A stretch of DNA of 64,000 bases from Hetaerina americana (GCA_022747635.1 JAKTNV010000190.1:186001-250000), one strand, 5' to 3'. Shown: positions 45,168 to 55,911, counted from the stretch's first letter. The notes: generated by a model from the letters alone, not told the origin. Program-made: numbers and translations.

Positions 45168-45800
45168 TTCCACAACTCTGCACCATGGCGTGTGGCAGGG
45201 TGTGGTTACATACTAGACAAGCCTTGGACCCATACTAGTTTTCCCTCTAAGCGCGGGCGAACAAACGGTAAGTTATCCTGTTCCAATATCTTCCGTGGGA
45301 AATTGGCATCTTAAATCTATCTTTTCTATCCTTGATCTCTCTAATTTTACGTACGATGTGAGTAATAATACATTATCAACATCACTACCAAAAGAGATGC
45401 CCTTCCAATTAATGCAAGAGTTTTAATCTGCAATTTAGCCTTCGCTCCGTGAGTGATTCCCAGCCTGGCTCCTCTAATATTTTGGATAGGCTACCAATTT
45501 TACAATATAAACGTTTTACAAATCTGCTTCCTCTACGCTGTACGGTATCCAATCCGGCAACCAATCCAACTATTACCCAACAATCATACTGCGAGCAGCA
45601 TATTCTAAATGAGGCCCAACCAACGACAGGTAACATTTCTCTTTACCTTTTCATCACATTTACCCAATACTCCTCTTATAAATCCCAATTTGTTGATAGC
45701 TTTTCATCGTATGTGTTTCACTCAGGAGAGGTCGTGAGTGAGGGTATACGCCTAAGTATTCAATCGAGTCCACACAATTTCTATTTCGGTATTCTTGAAG
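45168..45800 (-). mobile_element. CR1/Jockey-type LINE 3' part
   Basis: On the minus strand: DSIEYLGVYPHSRPLLSE (thumb block), VLGKCDEKVK, the RPHLEYAA equivalent, VQRRGSRFVKRLYCKIGSL, SKILEEPGWESLTERRLNC and the 3' region. It closes with the terminal stem-loop (CACCCTGCCACACGCCATGG in minus sense). Its tail abuts the RTE-like tail at 45163, so two LINEs meet 3' end to 3' end. Confidence 0.75.
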
Positions 45801-47503
45801 CAAAAGGAGTTCGGGAGGGAATTGCTCCTTTTCCAAAAAACTCCTATAAAAATCAATGAAAAACGCAGAGTAAAAAACGAAAAAGGCACAACGTAGCAAC
45901 GCGGCGGAATATAAATATCTGGAAGACTTAGGATCAAAATGCTGGTTTCGCTTCGCTTTGCCATTCACACGTGGTCACCATCACGCGAAGACACAATGTG
46001 ATCACTGGGATGTGACGCACACTCTCCCTGGTTTCCAAATCCTCCGAGACGGGCGGGTGGGCAGACCCAAGCGAGGACACGTGACCGAGGATCGCATCGC
46101 CTCCACGGGATGCTCTCCGCGAAAACTAGGTTCTCTCCCCCCGCCAACCCCCGCTTCCCGGACCTCGCCATCGGAAATAACCGCGATGATTTCCCAGCGA
46201 GTCGGTTTACGCGACCGTTTTGATGACGCCAAACCCCTTTCTTTGCCTCCCACACTCTCTACTTCGTCCAAATATTTAAAAGCGTTCCAACTTCGGAACA
46301 CTTCCGATCACAAACAAACAGGTTTTTTTTACGTCGGCTGCCAAGCCCTTCCGACAGATGGCAGCGGCGAGGCCCTTCCACCCCACCCCCCTTCTCAACC
46401 ACGCCTCGCCGGGGGTGGCGTGAACGCGTCGTTGCCCCCTTCCACCCCCCCCCTCCGGACACGCAACCTCCACCACACCACCCCCTACACACCCGTGATT
46501 AATTTGACGCTCATTTGTCTGCAGCGCCCTATTTGGGGTGTCGGGAAAAAACGGAACGCCACGGGAAGTAAACAGTTCCCACTCAATAGCGGTGACTTAT
46601 GGAGGAGCAACTTTGATGAAAGCTTCGCCCATTTCAGAATTGTTTGTGGACACCAAAGGCTGCGCTACAGTATCAAAGCACCCAACGCGACCGAAGCGAG
46701 GGCAATCCTCAAAGGGGTTGAATAAACGGTGCCCACACCCATCGCTCTATTTTCGATATTTATTTTTTACCGCGTTGCTCTCACCATATCTCGTCAACAG
46801 TATATCAGCAAGTACTTCCGCATCCACGCGGTTGCACTTGAGGCAATTGACCGGTGTTACTCCATACTGTGTCATACTTATGCATACTTATTAAAACTTA
46901 TGTATATCCTGAGAAAATAAAATTGGTTTTTCTTAAATCAGTAGAGCCGAAGTCTTGTCATGACATTCTGTCTTGAAAATGGTAGTATTTTTTTTCATAA
47001 AATTTCAATTTTTGTCCGTTAAGATGGGTGTCACTCCCCCAATTGTGATTTTTTGACACAATTTGGAAAACAACCTAAAGAATTATCCCCAAAACGTCGT
47101 CCGATTCTCTACAAATGTGATTAGTTAGGCAAATTGAATGACATCATCAGAGCCATCTATACTTTGACAAAATAATCAATTACCTCAATTGTAATTAACG
47201 CTTTCCTAGCTGCATTAACGTAGGGGCATGCAATACGAGGTGGAAGGGGACGAGCTACTGAAATACATACCTGTATATGACTCTAGTGAGAAATCAGGGG
47301 ACGACAATATGATGCTATTTTAATTTAGAGCCGTGCGAATGGTTGTGCTTATCGTTTAATGATGTTGTGACCGCAGGTTAAAGTAATCAGAGACGTTGCT
47401 GCAAGCGGCTCTTATTAGCGAATGAAATGATTGGCAGATTGGAGCGGGACGACCGCTTTGGACCAATCCACCGACTGACAACCCACGGCGACGATGATTG
47501 GAC
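45801..47503. other. No gene accepted; GC-rich island with the longest non-transposon frame
   Basis: A 255-codon plus-strand open frame spans 45958-46725 (first ATG about 46192) across a GC-rich island. The minus strand is also open over much of it, the first two thirds are Pro/Thr/Ser-rich, and no domain is recognisable. The C-terminal part (46540-46725) is less biased and could be a fragment of something real. 46740-47500 is AT-rich and empty. Confidence 0.4.
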
Positions 47504-48066
47504 AAAGTTTTCATTAAAAGTATCGGTAGATATTTTGTCATGGCGTGTGCGTGAAGTGCTTAATTCAGACCGTTGGTTAAGAGTGCGCATGATCTCAGAT
47601 CGTATTATTGGCATTGATAAGATGATAGTGCACACCATTATGGTCACTGAAAACTTGGCGACGCGAAATATCTTCGTTAAACTCGTCCTCTCGAAGATCT
47701 TTGGACGGACGACCAAAAGAGCATAGTCCGACTTCAACCGGCTACCAAACGAAAAACGGCCTCGCGATGATTTCCCAACTCTCTTACAGTCCCGACCTGG
47801 CACCAGACACCATTTCCTATTTCTATAAAAGTGAAATCCTCCCTCCCTCAAAGGGCACCACCAAAGGACACCGTAAAAGTAACTTGCAGGCGTATCCTTA
47901 AGGACCTTCCGCCTACCGGGGAGCCTTCGCGTCGTGAAAAAGCCGTTGGCAAAATTTTTCGACGCACATGGGAGGAACTTGGAAGAAATTTGAGGCATTA
48001 TAGCAATAGCATCTGAAATTAATCTATTTTTCCGAAAATTTTCTCGATACTTTTAATACAAACGAT
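47504..48066 (+). mobile_element. MarD copy 7
   Basis: Well-preserved plus-strand copy: REVLNSDRWLRVRMISDRII, GIDKMIVHTIMVTENLATRN, then the deletion junction near 47730, and LTVPTWHQ / SPDLAPD frames around 47795-47815. The ends are AAAGTTTTCATTAAAAGTAT and GATACTTTTAATACAAACG. Together with copy 4 it allows the parental deletion end points to be mapped. Confidence 0.84.
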
Positions 48067-48559
48067 GCATATGTTCGTGGGAAATCATCCTGATTGTGCA
48101 TCCGTTAATAAGACCAGGTAATGAGTCTCCTTTCTTCCACTTTTGTTTAAGCCATGTCATTTTGGCAATAAATTGGTTTGCTTGAGATTGTCGTCCCTTG
48201 GTGCCAGCGTTAGACTTTCACCATTTGCGCTCTTCCAGTGAGATTAAGACGAACTTGTTATCCTTGTGGTTTTCACCACAATGCTATTAGCATGTCATCG
48301 CGGCACCCTCCACCTACGCGTACCACCTGAGGATGATGCATAGGTGTTTAATGGCTCATCGTGAGTATTAAGGGATAAATAGGTCAACATAGCCACAGGT
48401 GTTCTTAATGGTGTTCCATTGCGCTGATCCATCCTTGTGTAACTCGGTCATTTACTTCTTCAAGCCCACGTTTCCCTTGCTCCCCTAAACCAATCAAGAG
48501 AATTTAGAAATATATAAAAAAACTATATATCCAATTTCATTTTATTTTTATTAGGTTTT
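48067..48559. other. No gene seen
   Basis: AT-rich DNA without recognisable element ends or coding segments. Confidence 0.5.
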
Positions 48560-49140
48560 GAAAATTATTCCATCCAGGTGACGACAATCGGTGAGCGATA
48601 CACATGCTGGGTCGTTCAACAAAGTTTTCGAAAACTCTTCACAGCATATCTTGCGTTATTCAAGCGATGGCATTTTTAATTGCCTCCTTAAAAGCTTCCA
48701 AGGTCATTGGTCGAACTATGTTAATTTCAGCTTTGAGATATCCCCACTGAAAAAAATCACGTGGGCTCAAATCCGAGGAGCGAGGGCCCATGGAGCGTCA
48801 TCACCTCGTAAGGAGATCAGGCGGCCGGGAAATCTTTCTTTTAGGATTTGAAGTGAACGACGGGGGTATGAGCCGTGACACCATCCCGTTGAAACCAATA
48901 GGCCTCTGCATCTTATTCCTCGCCTTCCATTTTTGGGAGTAGAAAGCACTCTAGCATCTCACAATAGCTTAAAGAGTTCACAGTAACAATTACACCTCGA
49001 GATTCAAAAAAGTAAGGCCCAATAATGCCTATGCAGGAAACAGCGCACCAAACCGTCACTTAGGGGCTAAGAAGAGGTCTAAAGTGAAGTTCGCGAGTGT
49101 TGTCAGTCGAGCAGAAGAGGTAAAAACGCGTTTCATTTCT
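48560..49140 (-). pseudogene. DDE_3-like (Tc1/mariner superfamily) transposase pseudogene
   Basis: In minus-strand order: a VTVWCAVSCIGIIGPYFFES block near 48990-49060, then YWFQRDGVTAHT at about 48868-48903 with the middle catalytic Asp, RRSLQILKERFPGRLISLRG in a shifted frame, SSDLSPRDFFQWGYLKAE (about 48728-48782) with the last catalytic Asp, and MTLEAFKEAIKNAIA to RVFENFVERPSMCIA at the C-terminus. There are several internal stops and at least one frameshift. The N-terminal DNA-binding part and first Asp region are absent or unrecognised, and no terminal repeats were found. It is an old, dead copy from a family distinct from the DD34D mariners elsewhere in the window. Confidence 0.8.
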
Positions 49141-50467
49141 AGAACAATATCCACTGCGTCGCCACCACACGACCAAGTCTCGTTGCTTACCAGACCACCG
49201 CATGGTAACTACTAAAAATGGCGTTACTTTTTCCAGCTAACGTCACTACTCTCACTTCGCTAGTTTACCTGCGCACTCTTCAGTTATTTTTTGAAACTAG
49301 GGAGTCCATTCTGCTTCCCCGTGTACATCGCCGACTTCTGTCCAATCCGCTGGCGTAACCGCGGTGACTTACTCGCGCGCGTCCAGCACCCGCCCTCCTG
49401 ACCTCGCCAACACATTGGTCATGCGCAAACTGACCAACCGCGCTCGCTCGTTTATTCCCCGGCGCGCTCCTGCAATTGTTCGCCAAGATCAGTCGCACGC
49501 TTTCCTCATCTCTCGTTCGCACCACTTTTAGTCACAATCCTAGTTCATTTTAAAATGAATTATTAATCGGAGCCAAATAGTTCACGGCACACTCGGCAGC
49601 ACAAACTTTCACGGTATGGTTTTATGGCATGCTAATGCCGCTCGCTGGATGCTCTTACTCACGGCTATCATCGGCAATATCCTTTGAGAAAACCAGTTTT
49701 CAACTCACAAGAGCTTATGTCCCATCCACCGCTCAATTTCACAAGTGGGAAAAAACAAAGCGAGAGACATTGTGATGGAACGGGGTTGGTTCCGAGAACG
49801 ACTCATTCATACGGCACGGGAAGGAATAAAATAATCAGTTTCCCTCCACAGGAAGCCTCCAGATCGGATTAAGCCCCATCCATATTCAAATATTCGCATT
49901 TTATGGACTCAAGAAAAAAACTGGAATGCCTTTGAATAGACTCGGCTCTGTTCTCGTAGATTATATCGAAACAGGAAATGGGTTATATTATTCGAATAGT
50001 TTAAAATTCCAATAAAGAAATTTAAAAAAAATCAGTATAAAATAATATTCTGAAATTTAGAATTAAGTAGATATCATAAACACTTACAAATACAAAGACA
50101 CAACTAAGAAGGATATATTGGTATAAATTAATCCATGAAAGAGTCTGTGAGAGTGTTTCAAGAGGAAAGAGTAATACGTGCTTTTGGATACGACGGGCGA
50201 CGTGATTTTGATCTTTTCTTTTTCTCCTTAACATATATTTGGAAACGCGTTGCAACTGCATGTTATTTTAATTTTCTTGACTCTTTAACAAATTGCTGAA
50301 ATAAACATTTCCGGAGATGGACTGATATCATTTTTCTTCTTTTTAGGAAATAGGAACATGTATGTGGACTTATTTTGTGCCCGGTGAGTATACATACTCT
50401 ATTCAACTTGGCGAAACAACTAACTTTCCCTTATTTAAAAATGGTAAGCCGCAGGTGGGTGGACGTA
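49141..50467. other. No gene seen
   Basis: A moderately GC-rich stretch at 49300-49520 is open on the minus strand (81 aa, Arg-rich) with no match. The rest is AT-rich. Confidence 0.5.
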
Positions 50468-50536
50468 CGAGGTCTGTTTAAAAAGTATCGCGACTTTTGT
50501 GTTTTTTCAAAAATTATTCATTTATTCATGAATATA

Positions 50537-51289
50537 CGAGGGTCATCCGGAAAGTAGTACCCGTTCGTGAAATAAAGACACAAAAGTAAATATTAACAAA
50601 CATAAAAAATTTTCTTTGAAAGAGGATACTTTAAACTACTTCTCAACATAATCTCCAAGCAAATTAAGGCATTTGTCATAACGTGTGACAAGTTTCTGTA
50701 TTCCTGCTGCATAGTCCTTCGCCGCCAGCTCATTGAGATACGCGAGGGACCCATCTTGCACAAATTTTTGCATAATGCAGATGGTGTTTAACAATTTCAT
50801 GAACAATTGTTCGAGAAACATTGGGAAAATGCTCACAGATGTCATCAATTGTGACGCGCCGATCGTTCCTCACGAATTCGTCAACTGAGCTCACCAGTTG
50901 GTCTGTAATGACAGACGGTCTCTCCGAACGCTCATCGTCGTGTGTGTTCCCCCTCCCCATGTTGAAGTTGCGACACCACCGCCGAACAGACGACTCGTCC
51001 ATTACATTGTCTCCATACACCTCCTTTAATTGGCGATGAATATCACATGGGCGAACGTTTCTTGCATTGAGGAATTTAATCACTGCCCTCACTTCACAAC
51101 TGGCGGCGTTCTCAATTTTTTTAAACATTGTAAACAATCACAGAAACAACACAGGCAATGCTAGCGTCACGCAACTTGGCTCAGAGAAGGCAGACAAGCC
51201 ACTGAAGCTATCTGACCTCGTCCAGCGGCTACTCGCGTCGTCAGCACTTCATGCGGCACGAACGGGTACTACTTTCCGGATGACCCTCG
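50537..51289 (-). mobile_element. 753-bp mariner deletion derivative, copy 1 (nested)
   Basis: Terminal inverted repeats of at least 30 bp beginning CGAGGGTCATCCGGAAAGTA, flanked by TA at 50535-50536 and 51290-51291. The minus strand keeps the transposase N-terminus, then jumps to a C-terminal remnant in another frame (LNELAAKDYAAGIQKLVTRY ... CLNLLGDYVEK). The catalytic core with all three Asp is deleted. It is the same length as, and almost identical to, the copy at 62636-63388. It sits a few codons before the stop codon of the host mariner's transposase. Confidence 0.95.
50730..51128 (-). CDS. HTH-only mariner transposase fragment protein (132 aa)
   Basis: Intact open frame starting at the ATG of MFKKIENAASCEVRAVIKFL and ending at CARWVPRVSQ. 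It contains the bipartite paired-like DNA-binding region of mariner transposases: a first HTH (about residues 5-50, including FLNARNVRPCDIHRQL and SVRRWCRNF), a DDERSERPS linker, and a second HTH (about residues 80-115, DDICEHFPNVSRTIVHEIV). It then reaches the start of the linker to the catalytic domain, where the deletion shifts the frame to a stop. A product could bind the element's TIRs but not cut. It is identical in sequence to the protein of the 62.8-kb copy. Expression is unknown; it may be a relic that simply has not had time to decay. Confidence 0.75.
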   Translation of the reverse strand: MFKKIENAASCEVRAVIKFLNARNVRPCDIHRQLKEVYGDNVMDESSVRRWCRNFNMGRGNTHDDERSERPSVITDQLVSSVDEFVRNDRRVTIDDICEHFPNVSRTIVHEIVKHHLHYAKICARWVPRVSQ

Positions 51290-52332
51290 TATATTTTGTG
51301 TTCCCTTCAAAGTAATTCCAATTAGATATTATACACTTGTGCCAACGTTTTTTCCAATCCTCGAAGCACTTCAAAAAATTATTTTTTGTGATCTTGTTCA
51401 GCTCCTCCTTCGATGCAGTCTTTACCTCGTCAATCGTAGCGTAGCGTCGTCCTTTCATGGGCCTCTTCAGTTTCGGGAACAAGAAAAAGTCACTGGGGGG
51501 CAGATCTGAGGAATACGATGGCTGCGGCCTCATTGGTGTGTTGTTTTTGGCCAAAATTTCGCGCACAAGTAACGATGTGTGGGCAGGGGCGTTGTCATGG
51601 TGCAAAAGCCAATTTTTGTTCTTCCCCAAATCCGGGATTTTTTGGTGGATTGCTTCGCGCAAATTGCTCATTACTTGCAGGTAATATTCCTTATTTACCG
51701 TTATACCCTGTGGCAAGAACTCACGATGCACCACGTCCCTCCAATCGAAGAAAACTATAAGGAAAACTTTCACATTCGGCAGAACTTGGCACGCTTTTTT
51801 CGATCTTGGCTCGGCATCCATTGGGATGATTGAGCTTGAGTTTCCACGCTATAACCATAAACCCATGATTCTTCATGGGTAGTGACCCTTTGGAGCAAAT
51901 TTGGGTCGTCGCGAACAGATTTCAACACCTAATTAACAATGTTAATGCATTGCTGTTTTTGATCGAAATTGAGCAATTGTGGTACGAATTCCGCGGCGAC
52001 CCGTGTCATGTCCAAATCATTGGTAAAAATCGATGGCACCAGCCAATTATTATATTTAGGTTCTCAGAAACTTCTCTAACGGTGATTCCACGGTTGACCA
52101 CCACTATTTTCTTCACTTCATCAATGTTTTCCTCTGTTGTTGACGTGCTCGGGCGTCCGGCACGCTCTTCGTCGTTCACATCTTCTCGACCCTCTGAGAA
52201 CTTTTTGTACCACCAATGAACGTTGCTTCGGTCCAAGTTAGCTTTTCCATATGCCACAGTCAACATTCGGAATGCGTCCGTGTACTTAATTTTGCTTTTT
52301 ACAAAACATTTGATACAGAATCTTTGATCCAT
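51290..52332 (-). pseudogene. mariner (DD34D) transposase pseudogene
   Basis: Starts MDQRFCIKCFVKSKIKYTDA with HTH blocks (SNVHWWYKKFSEGREDVNDE, RGITVREVSENLNI). After a frameshift near 52000 it continues RVAAEFVPQLLNFDQKQ, a stop after CINIVN, then VTTHEESWVYGY, where the first catalytic Asp of TGDE/DESW is replaced by Glu. Another frameshift leads to VNKEYYLQVMSNLREAI, LLHHDNAPAHTSLLV (second Asp), YSSDLPPSDFFLFPKLKRPM (third Asp) and CFEDWKKRWHKCI-NWNYFEG. Exactly 34 residues separate the last two Asp (DD34D). The native stop would fall three to four codons after the insertion point of the inner element. It is inactive by several independent lesions. Confidence 0.9.
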
Positions 52333-52538
52333 TTTTTGGAACAGGCAAAAATCGAAGACAAGCCGAAACACATCCAAGCAAAACAGCTGTCAACAATTAA
52401 CTGAATATCCAAAATGGCTGAACCTATCGGCATAAGTGAGAGACAGAAGTACCAACATAACGCCACAAAAAAATCGAAAATCAACTATAGATAACCCGCG
52501 AAAATTCAAAATTCGGGATACTTTTTGAACAGACCTCG

Positions 52539-53280
52539 AATGTGGTCAGGTGCTGGAATCGGCCAAGTAACGTACCGAGTGACCTCTACAATCACCTACA
52601 AAACCAATCTTCGAGTACTATATTATCGATATTGTTCATGTGTCAGGTACGAGACGGTTCAGCGTCACCGATTGATGGTGCGCGGTTTCATCAAAAGGAG
52701 GACACCGCGGGCATTCCTTCCGGTGAATGGGGGGAGGGAAAGGCGGACGCGAATGACTCCTTGTCTGGCCGCCGCGTCCCAAAATGTGAGTTTAGTCGCA
52801 GGTTTCGAAAAGGGGATTTTTTTCTCCGAGTTTCTCCCTGCTCCGTCGCCTCACCCTTCCCATAATGCCGCCTTCCCCGTCCCTCCCGGTGCCAGTGTGG
52901 GGGGCGCGAAGAGGTCGAAATTGTGTGCCGAGAGTGAGCGATGGTGGCCGGCGGGGGGGTGGAGGATGACGGGCGGTGCGATTCGTGAACGGGAAAGCAG
53001 AGTGGAAAGAAGGCACGTTCCGCCGGGATCCGCGACATCCAATCCCCTCTGTGCGCGGTGGTCCAGCGCATCGGAGATCACGGGGCGTCGCCTGCGATTA
53101 GAAGGCCGGTAGTCGAGGTTGTGCATGGAACACTCGCTGCGGGCCCACGTTTCCCTCATGTTTTGCAGGAACATCTGCGGGGGTGGAGTGATTGGTACAC
53201 CCTCTCCTCTCCATTCTGCCCCCCCCCTCCCTCTCTCTTTCTCTCTCTCTCTCTGTCTTTTGGTTGTTTCTCTGCCTGCG
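52539..53280. other. No gene seen; GC-rich island and CT microsatellite
   Basis: GC-rich at 52700-53110 with overlapping long frames in both directions (up to 195 aa), all low-complexity. A (CT)n tract runs 53219-53262. Confidence 0.5.
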
Positions 53281-53848
53281 TGGTTTGCATAAAAAGTATC
53301 GAGAAATTTTTCGGAAAATAGATTTATTTCAGATATTTCTACAATGCCTCAAAACTCTTTAAAGTACGTCCCATGGAGGGTAGAAATAATTTCCACGCCA
53401 GCGGCTATTTGATGACTCGAAGGCTCCCTTCCGGTAGGCGGAAGGTACGCGTGCAAGCTTCGTTGACGGCACTTACGGAACCATAGCGGTCATGTCATTT
53501 GATGGATGGTGGATTTCAGTTTTATAGGAATGGGCAATAGTCTACTGGAGCCAAGTCGTCACTGTAAAGAGGTTGGAGAATCGTCGCGATGCCGTGGCAG
53601 AAGGTCTTCGCAAGAGCAGACACTCTTCACTCTGCTCTTGGTCGTCCGTCCAAAGACCTTCCAGTTTAGCGCAGATCTTTTGCATCGCCAAATTTTCAGT
53701 AATGATAATCGCGTGCGTTGTTATCTAATCAATGTCAGTAATGGTATCATCGACGATAATGCGTACACTTAATCGACGCGATCTGAATTCAGCGCTTCAT
53801 ACACACGTCGGGAAAATATTGTGTCTGATACTTTTTATACAAACCTTG
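53281..53848 (-). mobile_element. MarD copy 8
   Basis: The ends TGGTTTGCATAAAAAGTATC and GATACTTTTTATACAAACC are well kept. Coding remnants are more eroded than in copies 4 and 7 but in the same order. The deletion-junction region CGCGATGCCGTGGCAGAAGG at about 53586 matches the other copies, confirming shared ancestry after deletion. Confidence 0.8.
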
Positions 53849-54436
53849 TATTCAATCCATTGAATACTTTTACTTGCTCAAAGAGAAAGATGTGGGTTTA
53901 TAAGTTTTTCATTACCTCACTTGAATGAACTATATTTGCGATTCCGCTGCCTTGCATATACGTAATTGAAGTAACATCATGCCCATACTGAAACATATTC
54001 ATGTAGTTAGGTCCCTTGCTCTTGTTACATTCAGCAGACGGCGCCCAACACTTGTTGGTGCACCTCTCGACATTCATTTGAACCAGTTGAAGCAAAAGTT
54101 CATAATACCTTCCATAAGCTCACAATCATAAGTGTTTTGTTCCGAAAGGGTAAATTTTGAACGTTCGCAAACTGGTGGGACAGGAGTATATGAGTTTTTG
54201 ATTATTCGTGCACTCCTTAAAATCGTATTTTGTCGTGAGAGTGGTCCAATCTATCTTTCATCTAAGTTTAAAACTTCGGCGTTTACTTTTTCCGCCAACT
54301 TTCCTTTTACAAATGAGTCTGCAGCGGTTGCACAACAAAACCATCTCGCGTCGTTGGGCCTTTCCCCGGATTTCCTCCGCACCGGATTCCCACGCCACGA
54401 AGGAAAATTCTCGCATTTCTTTTGCTTCGGTACAAT
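53849..54436. other. No gene seen
   Basis: AT-rich with frames of 113 aa (plus, 54132-54473) and about 70 aa (minus) that match no family. The plus frame runs into SINE-B sequence. Confidence 0.5.
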
Positions 54437-54529
54437 GAATTTCACACGCCGTATAGGGCTTAGTACTGGGTGAACTCAAGAGTCACCTATCAAACCGACC
54501 TTCGGGTTGATCACTGTGTTTATGGTTTT

Positions 54530-54533
<4 letters not shown>
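54437..54533 (+). repeat. SINE family B, 3' half
   Basis: Carries the 3' half of family B: TTCACACGCCGTATAGGGCT, AGTACTGGGTGAACTC, ACCGACCTTCGGGTTGAT and CACTGTGTTTATGGTTTTGG. The tRNA head is absent. It passes directly into a (TA)n tract, which may be its expanded tail or the target. Confidence 0.75.

Positions 54534-54579
<46 letters not shown>
54534..54579. repeat. (TA)n microsatellite
   Basis: About 23 uninterrupted AT/TA units. It is the landing site of the mariner that starts at 54580. The reading frames through it (Tyr-Ile repeats) are artefacts. Confidence 0.97.
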
Positions 54580-54580
<1 letters not shown>

Positions 54581-55902
54581 TACCTTGATCAAAAAGTTCC
54601 CGGAATAACCACCGTGTGGCGCTCCCATCGTTCCGATTTGAGTTCTGTTTTTTTTTGTTAAATTGGTACATCTGTTGTTGATATTCCCTTTAAATCTTAG
54701 TGTCATAACTTGACATTTGCAAAAGTTACGTAGCCAAGAGTACATCTATCTCTGTGTGTGTTGGCGATTTTTTACAATTGCAGAAATGGATTTAAATTTG
54801 CAACAACGAACTTGTATTAAATTTTGCGTAAAAAACGGATTTAGTGGCGCACGGACGTTGGAAATGTTGGAAAAGTGTTTCGGCAACGATTCTCTAAAAA
54901 AAACGGTCGTTTACCAGTGGCACGAGCGGTTCAGAAGTGGTCGTGAGTCAATCGAAGATGATGAACGCAGTGGCAGACCATCGACATCGAAAGTCGGTGA
55001 AAAAATTGATAAAGTAAAAGAAATGTTGGTCAATAACCGCAAATTAACCATCAGAGAAATAGCGGAGGACTTGAACATTGCCTATGGATCCGCCCAAGAC
55101 ATTGTGGTTAATGATTTGGGTTTCCGTCGTGTAGCATGCCAAAAGACCTCAATTTCATGCAAAAAAGAGACCGTGTTGACGTCGCAAAAGACATGATTTG
55201 CGAGGCTGAATCCGATCCCACATTCATCAAAAGGATCATTACTGGAGACGAGACGTGGGTTTATGAGTACGACACGCAATCCAGACATCAGGCAAGTGAA
55301 TGGCGTTCACCAAATGAGCCGAGACCAAAAAAACCACGTCGTTTTCAGTCAAAAAAGAAGGCAATGCTGACGGTTTTCATGGATTACAACGGTGTAGTGC
55401 ATCATGAATTTTTGCCAGAAGGCCAGACAGTAAACAAAGAGTATTATTTGGGCGTTATGAGACGTTTGCGTGAAGCAATTCGCCGAAAGAGACCAGAAAT
55501 GTGGGCAGAAAACTCGTGGATTTTGCACCATGATAACGCACCGTCGCACAGTGCTATCATTATTCGTAATTTTTTGACGAAAAATGCAACAAATACCATC
55601 CAACAGCCACCGAATTCACCTGATTTGGCTCCCTGTGACTTCTTTCTGTTCAATCGAGTTAAAAAACCATTACGGGGAACGCGTTTTAGCAGCCGAGAGG
55701 AAGTAATGGAAAAATCGCAGGAAGCACTGATGGACATACCGAAAACCGAATATAAAAAATGTTTCGAGGATTGGATCAAGCGCTGGCATAAGTGTGTTGC
55801 AGTCGATGGGGATTACTTTGAAGGGGACAATATAGATTTAGATGAATAAACTTGTATTTTTAATTTTCTGAATAAATTCCGGGAAATTTTTGATCAAGGT
55901 AG
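54580..55902 (+). mobile_element. Nearly intact mariner element
   Basis: A 1323-bp element with terminal inverted repeats CTACCTTGATCAAAAAGTTC (left) and its complement GATCAAGGTAG (right), flanked by TA (54578-54579 and 55903-55904). It encodes one transposase with a single reading-frame break. There are about 200 bp of 5' untranslated sequence and about 50 bp after the stop. Its TIRs differ from those of the other mariners here, so at least three mariner lineages are present. Confidence 0.95.
54786..55849 (+). pseudogene. mariner (DD34D) transposase, one frameshift
   Basis: Starts MDLNLQQRTCIKFCVKNG. First HTH (TVVYQWHERFRSGRESIEDD), linker DDERSGRPST, second HTH (KLTIREIAEDLNIAYGSAQD). 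The frame breaks at about 55125-55136, just after GFRRVA. The sister mariner at 51.9 kb reads VAAEFVPQLLNF at the same place, so a small deletion is likely. The second frame is open to the stop and holds TGDETWVYEY (first Asp), ILHHDNAPSHSAI (second Asp), PDLAPCDFFLF (third Asp; 34 residues after the second), and the C-terminal CFEDWIKRWHKCVAVDGDYFE. All catalytic residues are present. About 350 residues overall, normal for the family. Confidence 0.92.
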
Positions 55903-55911
55903 TATATCTCT

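Larger units (their letters stand above)
50468..52538 (-). mobile_element. Full-length mariner interrupted by a younger mariner derivative
   Basis: Terminal inverted repeats CGAGGTCTGTTTAAAAAGTA (left) and TACTTTTTGAACAGACCTCG (right) bound 2071 bp. Removing the inner 753-bp element and its duplicated TA leaves about 1.3 kb, the normal mariner length. A TA precedes the left end (50466-50467); the right flank is AA, so one target copy has mutated. The TIRs resemble those of the MarD family (GTATAAAAAGTATC), suggesting a relationship. Confidence 0.92.

Noticed and set aside
45958..46725. 255-codon open frame on the plus strand
   Set aside because: Starts from a TTG (first ATG near 46192), lies in a GC-rich island where the minus strand is also open, is mostly Pro/Thr/Ser-rich, and shows no domain or splice context.
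52525..53112. 195-codon open frame on the plus strand
   Set aside because: Begins in mariner-flank sequence, crosses a GC-rich island with equally long frames on the other strand, and has no recognisable domain.
54470..54745. Tyr-Ile repeat open frames
   Set aside because: Pure translation of the (TA)n microsatellite at 54534-54579.
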